Part shown: in pieces, positions 1 through 5,446 of the stretch
How positions within the stretch are numbered: position 1 is the stretch's first letter
How the letters are laid out: every line of letters begins with the position of its first letter
Origin: Acidobacteriota bacterium
GTDB lineage: Bacteria; Acidobacteriota; Thermoanaerobaculia; Gp7-AA8
NCBI GenBank assembly: GCA_003222375.1
Contig: QHVX01000110.1
Location: 1 to 5,878 of the forward strand
Direction of reading: 5' to 3'
Length of the DNA stretch: 5,878 nt
Position numbers and translations under genes: made by a program
The notes under the pieces: model-generated
The model's input: the letters and a program-made list of their open reading frames with translations, nothing else
What the model was told of the DNA's origin: nothing
The model's database searches: none

Positions 1-557
1 GTGATCTGAAATCGTCTTCCGCCGGCGCTCGATCCGGCCACGATTCCGTATCGCGAGGTCTCTTCTTGCGAGACTTCCATCAACGCCACGACCGGACGTC
101 CAGTTTCTTCGAAGACACGCCGCATCTGGCGAAGGCACGGCTCGTCGGCCAGGATGACGTCATCGGGCAAGACGACAGCGAAGGGCTCCTTGCCGACGGC
201 ATCGCGCGAGACGAGAACCGCGTGTCCGAGGCCCAGCGCTTCTTTTTGGCGGACAGAGATGAGGTCGACCATCCGCGATACCGCCTCGACCTCGGCGAGC
301 AGATCGAGCTTCTGACGGTCGCGCAGAGATCGCTCCAGCTCGGCAGTGTCGTCGAAGTGGTCCAGGATCGAATCCTTCCCCTTCGAAGTGACGATGACCA
401 GCTTTTCGAAACCGGAGTCGCGAGCCTCTTCGATCCCGTACTGCAGGATCGGCTTGTCGACCAGAGGGAGCATCTCCTTCGGGATCACCTTGGTGGCTGG
501 GAAAAAGCGCGTGCCGAAGCCGGCACAGGGAAAGACGCAAGTACGGAGAAGCGGCAT
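1..557 (-). CDS. galU: UTP-glucose-1-phosphate uridylyltransferase, N-terminal part (runs off left edge)
   Basis: Cytoplasmic nucleotidyltransferase that makes UDP-glucose from UTP and glucose-1-phosphate for cell-envelope and exopolysaccharide sugars. The frame is open from the ATG at 557-555 to the window edge, giving 185 residues of a family that is usually about 290-300. The sequence shows the nucleotide-binding signature GFGTRFFPATKVIPKEMLP at residues 13-31, followed by LVDKPILQY (32-40). Further family motifs are VIVTSKGK (54-61), ALGLGHAV (107-114), LPDDVIL (130-136, carrying the sugar/metal-site aspartates) and RYGIV (169-173). All are in the order of E. coli GalU. The chosen start leaves six residues before the first beta-strand, which is normal. 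No clear Shine-Dalgarno site precedes it. It is transcribed divergently from the propeller gene. The C-terminal half is outside the window, so completeness cannot be judged. A related glucose-1-phosphate nucleotidyltransferase is possible, but the PATKxxPKEMLP form points to GalU. Confidence 0.95.
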   Translation of the reverse strand, partial: MPLLRTCVFPCAGFGTRFFPATKVIPKEMLPLVDKPILQYGIEEARDSGFEKLVIVTSKGKDSILDHFDDTAELERSLRDRQKLDLLAEVEAVSRMVDLISVRQKEALGLGHAVLVSRDAVGKEPFAVVLPDDVILADEPCLRQMRRVFEETGRPVVALMEVSQEETSRYGIVAGSSAGGRRFQI

Positions 558-623
558 CGTCGGTTAGGATAACAGTAGTCGATTGGCTGCAAAGTTGCTT
601 TCGGCCGATACGTGTAGAACGCG
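558..623. promoter_or_regulatory. Divergent intergenic gap, probable site of two promoters
   Basis: This 66-bp gap separates the divergent starts of the galU-like gene and the propeller gene, so promoters for both probably lie in or near it. Neither start has a convincing Shine-Dalgarno sequence. On the minus strand, TTTGCA (centred near 592) and TATCCT (near 570) are about 16 bp apart and weakly resemble a -35/-10 pair for galU. No comparable pair stands out on the plus strand. The assignment rests on gene orientation, not on a strong motif. Confidence 0.3.
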
Positions 624-2534
624 ATGCGTAAAGTCTTCGCTTGTCTCGCGATGCTCGTTTTGGCGGCGCCTGTCTTCGGGCAATGGCGTCGGGCAGCGCT
701 CTACGGCGCGGACGTCCGCGCCCTGATCATCGATCCCGCCAATCCGGACAGTCTCTTCCTAGGCACCAGCGGCGGCGAGGTGTACGTCTCGAACGACGCC
801 GGCAAGTCGTGGCAGAACCCGCGCAACAGCGTGCCGTTTCCCGGCTACGTCGTCGACAGCCTGGTGATCGATCGCGACGGGCGGCTGTGGGCGGCGTGCT
901 GGGGGTTGTGGGGCGGGGGAGTGATCGCGGTATCGGACAACGCCGGGAAATCGTGGAGTCGCCGCGACGCCGGCCTCGAAGATTTCTCCGTCCGGGCGAT
1001 CGCTGTCGATGCGCATGATGGCGACTACGTCGTCATCGGCGGCCTGACAGGTGTTTACCGCAGCACCGATGCCGGCTGCACCTGGGAAAAGATTTCGGAT
1101 CAGGAGAACGTCGAATCGGTGGCGATCGATCCGCGCTCGCACGATCGGCTGTTCGTCGGCACGTGGCGCCAGGGCTACCGCAGCGACGACAGCGGCAGGT
1201 CGTGGACGCTGATCAACAACGGCATGGTCCTCGATACCGACATGTTCGAGATCACCTTCGATCCGGAGAATCCCGACAACATGTGGGTCGCGACGTGCGG
1301 CTGGGTATATAACACGAAAAATAGTGGTGATAATTGGACACGTTTTCGCGATGGGTTCAACAATCGCCGCGTCCACGATGTCGAGCTCGATCCGTGCGAC
1401 CGCGACGCGCTCTTCGCGGGAACCGTCGCCGGCCTTTATCGTACGGACGATGCCGGAAAGACGTGGTACGTCGTTTCGGATGAAGAGCTCGTCGTCAACA
1501 CGATCGCCCTCCACCCGCAACGTCCCGGCCGCATCATCCTGGGCGTCGAAAGCGATGGCGTTTACGTGTCCGATGACAACGGAAAGACCTTCACGCGCTC
1601 GTGTCAGGGTCTGCGAAATCTGACGGTGACGTCGGTGGCCGTCGATCCCGGTGCGGCGAAGCATGTATATGCCGCGGTTGCGTTCGGCGGTGTTTCGAGC
1701 GGCATCTACGAATCGTCCGATGCAGGCGAGTCGTGGAAGAAGCTCAGCACGACAAAGATGCCGTCGGTCTTGTCACTCGTGGTTAACGATGATGCCGACG
1801 TGAAGTTCGTCGCGGGAAGCGAGAAGGGATTCTTCTGGAGCAACGACGGATCCGACTGGATGCAGAGCGCGCCGGCAAATGCCCCGATCCGCGTCGACCG
1901 CGTCGTGCGCTTCAATCGCGTGCGGTTCTTTGCAGCCACTTCCGACGGCGTCTACACGACTCGCGACAGCGGCAAGAGTTGGTACCGCCTTGGCGACTCC
2001 GTCGATCGCGCGCTCGACATCGCCCTCGGTGCGCTGGGCGACAAGAAGGCGCTGTTCGCGCTGACCGCAAATGGAATCGTGGTCTTCGACGGCGAACAGT
2101 GGCAGCCGATCGCCGACTCGCCCGCAAAAGGTCGCACGATCGCTATTCGCAATGTCGACGGCTCGCAGTACATCTTCATCGCAGGTTCCTCGGGCGTAAA
2201 GGCCGGCCGCGTCGACATCGATCGCATCTGGCATGAGGCGGAAGCGCCCGATGCGCACTTCGCGGCGGTCTTCGGAACGAACGATGCGCTGTTTCTGACC
2301 TCCCGCCAGCAGCGCGACATTCTGGTCAGCTCCGTTCGCGAGACCTCGTGGAACGCGCTGCCCCTTCCGTCGCGGACCGCGGAGATCACGTCAGTGGCGA
2401 TCGATGGCAACCGCATGTACTTCGGCACATTGCGAGAAGGACTGTTCGTGTACGAGGGATCTACGCGGCCGTACGAATCGCGTAGGCCCGCCGAGGTCGT
2501 CGCGGGCGGCGGCGCCGGCAACGAGCAGCGCTGA
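624..2534 (+). CDS. Exported multi-repeat Asp-box (BNR/sortilin-like) beta-propeller protein
   Basis: A 636-residue protein with a signal peptide: MRK, a hydrophobic stretch at residues 4-16, and a probable cleavage after VFG (17-19) leaving Gln20. Ten Asp-boxes (S/T-x-D-x-G-x-S/T-W/F) start near residues 56, 104, 147, 187, 231, 274, 316, 364, 406 and 446, spaced 40-48 apart. Examples are SNDAGKSW, STDAGCTW and TDDAGKTW. Most follow a VY or LY strand and are separated by 'IDPxxPD' and 'LFxGT' strands, as in BNR, Ycf48, sortilin and GH74 propellers. Boxes at 104 and 231 have Asn in place of Asp, and the one at 406 is a residue short. The same spacing continues with degenerate units ending at Trp493, 536 and 576, so 13-14 blades are likely. 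No catalytic domain or C-terminal sorting signal is seen; the tail is Gly/Ala-rich. An in-frame TAG at 615-617 fixes the start at or after 624. Function is unknown; an extracytoplasmic binding or assembly role is plausible. A glycosidase role is not supported by any residue seen. Confidence 0.9.
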   Translation: MRKVFACLAMLVLAAPVFGQWRRAALYGADVRALIIDPANPDSLFLGTSGGEVYVSNDAGKSWQNPRNSVPFPGYVVDSLVIDRDGRLWAACWGLWGGGVIAVSDNAGKSWSRRDAGLEDFSVRAIAVDAHDGDYVVIGGLTGVYRSTDAGCTWEKISDQENVESVAIDPRSHDRLFVGTWRQGYRSDDSGRSWTLINNGMVLDTDMFEITFDPENPDNMWVATCGWVYNTKNSGDNWTRFRDGFNNRRVHDVELDPCDRDALFAGTVAGLYRTDDAGKTWYVVSDEELVVNTIALHPQRPGRIILGVESDGVYVSDDNGKTFTRSCQGLRNLTVTSVAVDPGAAKHVYAAVAFGGVSSGIYESSDAGESWKKLSTTKMPSVLSLVVNDDADVKFVAGSEKGFFWSNDGSDWMQSAPANAPIRVDRVVRFNRVRFFAATSDGVYTTRDSGKSWYRLGDSVDRALDIALGALGDKKALFALTANGIVVFDGEQWQPIADSPAKGRTIAIRNVDGSQYIFIAGSSGVKAGRVDIDRIWHEAEAPDAHFAAVFGTNDALFLTSRQQRDILVSSVRETSWNALPLPSRTAEITSVAIDGNRMYFGTLREGLFVYEGSTRPYESRRPAEVVAGGGAGNEQR

Positions 2535-2626
2535 TGGTGCCAGGTCTGCTGTTGGCTGTTTTCTACGTGCGGTAGAAAATCTCTACGGCCCTAAGAAAAC
2601 AGCCAACAGCAGACCTGGCACCATTA
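2532..2626. repeat. Long inverted repeat spanning both convergent stop codons
   Basis: Positions 2534-2564 and 2594-2624 form a perfect 31-bp inverted repeat around a 29-nt centre. Allowing one mismatch (2533/2625, a G.U pair in RNA), the arms extend to 2532 and 2626. The outer ends are then exactly the TGA stop of the propeller gene (2532-2534) and the TAA stop of the small minus-strand gene (2626-2624). The outermost arm motif is ATGGTGCCAGG. A second hairpin is nested inside: TTTTCTAC (2559-2566), loop GTGCG, GTAGAAAA (2572-2579). A weaker one pairs GTAGA (2572-2576) with TCTAC (2582-2586). The GTAG/CTAC words are reminiscent of REP elements mobilised by RAYT (IS200-like) transposases, but no transposase is present. 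A REP-pair or MITE-like element is the best reading; its family is not established. Confidence 0.9.
2534..2624. terminator. Possible bidirectional transcript-end hairpin
   Basis: In either transcript this region would fold into a 31-bp stem, placed directly at the stop codons of two convergent genes. That position suits a bidirectional transcript end or a 3'-end stabiliser. Neither side has the U-tract of a canonical intrinsic terminator: the plus strand continues TACCTCGGG and the minus strand CAGCGCTGC. True termination at this site is therefore an inference. Protection from exonucleases or RNase III cleavage are alternatives. Confidence 0.45.
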
Positions 2627-3091
2627 CCTCGGGTCGTAGTAGCGCACGACCAGGATCCCTACGCCCTTCTGGCCGTTTTCGGATTTGGGATCGGCGGCCA
2701 CCACCACCATCACATTCGGCAGCATCGAGTCGTAGAGCAACACCGACTTCGACTTCATCTTCTTCGGCGCGCCAAATGACTGGCGCAGGAAAGCCTTCTC
2801 TTCGTTGAACGCTGTTTTGGCGTCGGGCAGGAAGACGTACAGCTCGAAGCGGATCGAACGGAGCCGGTCGCGATTGAACTCCAGCGTGACGGCCTTGTCG
2901 TCGTCGTAGTCGATGACGACATGGTTATCGTCGTCTCCCTGTTTCATTTTCCAGCCGCGGTCTTCCAGCAGCTTCACTGTCTCCTCGCGTTGCATTCCGA
3001 TCGCGAGGTGAAACGACTCGGGGCGCATCCACGAAGTCTTGCTGGTCGATGGAAACGCTGTTGCGAAAAGGAGAGCTGCCACTGCGATCAT
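2624..3091 (-). CDS. Small putative exported protein, unknown function, last gene of the operon
   Basis: A 155-residue protein of unrecognised family. Residues 1-14 (MIAVAALLFATAFP) look like a short signal peptide, though with no positive charge before the hydrophobic run. The mature part is small and charged. FHLAIGMQREETVKLLEDRGW at about 27-47 resembles the opening helix of SmpA/BamE- or BLIP-like folds, where a 'GM...V..LLG' segment is typical. This is a weak resemblance. A DDDN/DYDDD acidic patch and alternating beta-strands (VTLEFN, SIRFELYVF, VMVVVAA, GILVVRYY) follow. The start at 3091 was preferred to an upstream ATG at 3136 because it forms an ATGA overlap with the dioxygenase stop, sits behind AGGGAA at 3101-3096, and places the hydrophobic segment at the N-terminus. 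An ATG at residue 22 is another option and would make it cytoplasmic. Its TAA stop lies in the arm of the inverted repeat. Confidence 0.75.
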   Translation of the reverse strand: MIAVAALLFATAFPSTSKTSWMRPESFHLAIGMQREETVKLLEDRGWKMKQGDDDNHVVIDYDDDKAVTLEFNRDRLRSIRFELYVFLPDAKTAFNEEKAFLRQSFGAPKKMKSKSVLLYDSMLPNVMVVVAADPKSENGQKGVGILVVRYYDPR

Positions 3092-4005
3092 GCCGTTCCC
3101 TGCGTCGTGGCTGCAGCCTTGAGTTGAGGATCCCAACCGACGACCGCATTTCCGGTCCCGATCACGGTCCAGTAACCGTAAACTTCGCCCGGATAGTCAG
3201 GGAAGTTGAGTGCGGAGAGCATCCACGCGAGCCCGCCGGCTTTGACTTCGCTGAGCGCCATGTCCATGAACTCGGGAAGAATGGCGACCAGCTCGCGCGT
3301 GCGACCCTTGCGCATCATGTCGAGCACTTTCATGTCCCACAGATAGCCGTGGTGCTCGTACACGTGCTCGCGCGACATGTCCTCCGGAATCTCGGGCTCG
3401 GTGGTGAAGTGTCGATGCGAAAGCGTGTTCGACGCGAGCAATACTGCGCGCCGGCCGCTCTTCTCGATCGCCCGGCGCGTCGCCTGGCCGAGCTTGATCA
3501 TCTGGGCCTGGCCCATCTCATTGGAAAAATAGTAAGGAGAATTGTTACTGGAAATGCCTACGATCGGAATGTCCCACTCCGGATTCATCATGTGGCACGA
3601 CACGATCGTCCCGTAATCGACGCGGAAGTGCGGGTTGCGCATCATTTTCGTGATCAACCCGTCCGCCCGCCCCTCCTCGGCGATCATCTCCGCCAGCTCG
3701 ACGTCGACTTTGATGTCGTACTTGAATCGAAAAAGATTCGGGAAGATCGGATCGACCGAAAGGCCGTGAAACTCCGGAATTCCCAGGAAGTGATGGCCGA
3801 TGACGGTCTGCCAGTGCGGCGAATGCACGAGCAGGACGTCGGGCTTCTTCTCGAGAAAGTGTTTTCGCGCGCGCTCGTAGCCCCATCGCAGCACCTCCCA
3901 GCCACACTCCGAGCGCGGCTCATTGCGCCAATGATTCTCGCCGTACACGATGTGGGGTGGGTGGGGGGCGAGGACGCCGCCGACGATTTCGCCTTTGCCA
4001 GTCAT
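3088..4005 (-). CDS. Class III (LigB-type) extradiol dioxygenase, 2-aminophenol 1,6-dioxygenase beta-subunit-like
   Basis: A 305-residue non-haem Fe(II) ring-cleavage dioxygenase. It is expected to open a 2-aminophenol-type ring with O2 to give 2-aminomuconate 6-semialdehyde. The N-terminus (GEIVGGVLAPHPPHIVYGEN, then NEPRS and GWEVLRW) and the core (KPDVLLVHSPHW, GHHFLGIPE, TKMMRNPHFRVDYGTI, VGISSNNSPYY, LLASNTLSH, VIGTGNAV) match AmnB-type beta subunits as I recall them. The iron ligands described for AmnB (His13, His62, Glu251) and catalytic His195 correspond, at a constant +2 offset, to His15, His64, Glu253 and His197. All are present, so the protein looks active. The length is normal. 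It follows the aldehyde dehydrogenase gene with a 4-bp ATGA overlap, which fits the next pathway step. The alpha subunit usually encoded beside AmnB is absent from this window, so it may lie upstream or the enzyme may work alone. Another catecholic or aminophenolic substrate remains possible; the LigB family assignment is firm. Confidence 0.88.
   Translation of the reverse strand: MTGKGEIVGGVLAPHPPHIVYGENHWRNEPRSECGWEVLRWGYERARKHFLEKKPDVLLVHSPHWQTVIGHHFLGIPEFHGLSVDPIFPNLFRFKYDIKVDVELAEMIAEEGRADGLITKMMRNPHFRVDYGTIVSCHMMNPEWDIPIVGISSNNSPYYFSNEMGQAQMIKLGQATRRAIEKSGRRAVLLASNTLSHRHFTTEPEIPEDMSREHVYEHHGYLWDMKVLDMMRKGRTRELVAILPEFMDMALSEVKAGGLAWMLSALNFPDYPGEVYGYWTVIGTGNAVVGWDPQLKAAATTQGTA
3092..3101 (-). 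promoter_or_regulatory. Ribosome binding site deciding the small protein start
   Basis: On the minus strand AGGGAA (3101-3096) lies four bases before the ATG at 3091-3089. Together with the ATGA overlap it supports this start over the upstream ATG at 3136, and indicates translational coupling to the dioxygenase gene. Confidence 0.55.
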
Positions 4006-5429
4006 AGTTTCACGCAGACGTTCTTGGCCTCAGTGAAAAATTGTAGCGAATCGAAGCCGCCTTCGCGTCCCACGCCGCTTTCTTTCATCCCGCCGAAGGG
4101 CACGCGCAGGTCGCGCAACAGCCAGCAGTTGATCCAGACCGTGCCGCTATCGATCGCCGCTGCAACGCGATGGGCGCGTTGGAGATCGCGCGTCCACACG
4201 CTCGACGAAAGACCGTATCGGGTGGAATTTGCAAAGGCCACTGCCTCCGCTTCGTCGTCGAAAGGGGTGATCGTCACCACCGGTCCGAAGATCTCGTCCT
4301 GCAGCACCTGACATTCACATCCGAGGCCCGTGATGACAGTCGGCTCGACGAAATAGCCTTTCCGATCGACGCGACGGCCGCCGGTGACGATGGTGCCGCG
4401 TTCTTTTTTAGCGAGCTCGATGTAGCCGAGGACCTTCTCGAGATGCGTGGCGCTGATCAATGCGCCGATTTGCGTCTGCTCATCGAGAGGATCGCCGATG
4501 CGGAGGCTTTTCGCTCCGTGCACAAAGCCATCCACAACCTTCTGGTAGATGGGACGCTGCACGAAGACGCGCGACCCGCACAGGCAGATCTCGCCCTGAT
4601 TCCAGAAGGCCGCGCGCAGTGAGGTTGGAATCGCTTGTTCCAGATCCGCGTCGGCGAAAATGATCGTCGGATTCTTTCCGCCGAGCTCGAGCGAGATTTT
4701 CTTGAATCGCGGAGCAGCATTCGCAGCAACTGCCGCGCCGGTCACGGTTCCGCCCGTGAACGAAATCGCAGCGACGCCATCATGTGATGTCAGCGCGCGT
4801 CCCGCTTTGTTGCCGAAGCCATGGACAATGTTGATGACACCCGTCGGAATCCCGGCTCCGACCGACAACTCCGCGAGACGGTTCGCAGTCAGCGGCGTCA
4901 TCTCGGACGGCTTCGCGACGCACGTGTTTCCGACCGCGATCGCAGGCGCGATCTTCCAGGACAGAAGGTAGAGCGGCAGATTCCACGGCGAAATCAGACC
5001 GACGACGCCGAGCGATTGGCGCAGCGTGTAGTTCAGAGCGGTCGCGTCGGTCATGTGGGCATCGGAAGTCTGATGAAGGATCGCCGTTGCGAAGAAGCGA
5101 AAATTCTGGATCGCGCGTGGAATGTCGAGCTGCCGCGCGAGCGAGATCGCTTTTCCGTTATCGCAGCTCTCGAGCCGCGCCAGCTCGTCGAAATTTCTCT
5201 CGATCAGATCTGCCAGGCGAAGCAGGAGCTTCGATCGCTCGGCCGCGGGCGTTTGCGACCAGGCGGGATATGCAACCCGTGCCGCCTCGACGGCGCGATC
5301 GATGTCGCGCGCGTCGCTGTCAGGAATCTCCGCGATCCGCTCCTCGGTCGCCGGATTGATGTCGTCGATGTATGCGCCGCTCGCCGGCGCGACAAACTCG
5401 CCGCCGATAAAGTTAGCGAGTCGCTGCAA
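4002..5429 (-). CDS. Aldehyde dehydrogenase, 2-aminomuconate-semialdehyde dehydrogenase-like
   Basis: A 475-residue cytosolic NAD-dependent aldehyde dehydrogenase, predicted to oxidise 2-aminomuconate (or 2-hydroxymuconate) semialdehyde. It shows the full ALDH core: LISPWNLP with oxyanion Asn150, KPSE (173-176), FTGG (224-227), catalytic base Glu248 in LELGGKNP, and catalytic Cys282 in NQGEICLC. EIFGPV (379-384) and PFGGMKESGVGREGG (444-458) follow. NQGEICLC-x-SR, NCWLLRDL (434-441) and FFTEAK (464-469) closely resemble the ALDH8/AMSDH branch, including human ALDH8A1. Arg105 in DIPRA is the likely counterpart of the substrate-binding arginine. The start is the TTG at 5429-5427, since GGAGGA lies five bases upstream and the product begins at the family's usual N-terminus (xQRLANFIGGEF). 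The open frame continues to 5852, but those 141 extra residues overlap the upstream gene out of frame. The stop overlaps the dioxygenase ATG. Confidence 0.92.
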   Translation of the reverse strand: MQRLANFIGGEFVAPASGAYIDDINPATEERIAEIPDSDARDIDRAVEAARVAYPAWSQTPAAERSKLLLRLADLIERNFDELARLESCDNGKAISLARQLDIPRAIQNFRFFATAILHQTSDAHMTDATALNYTLRQSLGVVGLISPWNLPLYLLSWKIAPAIAVGNTCVAKPSEMTPLTANRLAELSVGAGIPTGVINIVHGFGNKAGRALTSHDGVAAISFTGGTVTGAAVAANAAPRFKKISLELGGKNPTIIFADADLEQAIPTSLRAAFWNQGEICLCGSRVFVQRPIYQKVVDGFVHGAKSLRIGDPLDEQTQIGALISATHLEKVLGYIELAKKERGTIVTGGRRVDRKGYFVEPTVITGLGCECQVLQDEIFGPVVTITPFDDEAEAVAFANSTRYGLSSSVWTRDLQRAHRVAAAIDSGTVWINCWLLRDLRVPFGGMKESGVGREGGFDSLQFFTEAKNVCVKL

Positions 5430-5440
5430 GGAATTCCTCC
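5430..5440 (-). promoter_or_regulatory. Strong Shine-Dalgarno site for the TTG-initiated aldehyde dehydrogenase
   Basis: GGAGGA at 5440-5435 on the minus strand, followed by a five-base spacer (ATTCC) and TTG. It lies in the 17-bp gap after the TAA of the asparaginase-like gene. It fixes the start at a non-ATG codon and shows the extended open frame is not the gene. Confidence 0.8.
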
Positions 5441-5446
5441 GATGCT

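Noticed and set aside
66..572. 168-residue plus-strand open frame
   Set aside because: Antisense to the galU-like gene, which carries all expected family motifs.
759..1664. 301-residue open frame antisense to the propeller gene
   Set aside because: It mirrors the repeated Asp-box codons. It has no recognisable domain, while the plus strand has clear repeats and a signal peptide.
2534..2624. Inverted repeat read as a canonical rho-independent terminator
   Set aside because: Neither strand has a U-tract after the stem, and the arms are much longer than typical terminators. Kept only as a possible transcript-end structure.
3721..3738. GAATC/GATTC short hairpin with an A-rich loop
   Set aside because: Five-bp arms inside conserved dioxygenase coding sequence (NLFRFKYD); best explained by codon content.
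3049..4311. 420-residue open frame on the plus strand
   Set aside because: It lies antisense to the dioxygenase, the end of the dehydrogenase and part of the small gene. Its composition is His/Arg/Val-rich and no family is recognisable. It is a shadow of GC-rich coding DNA.
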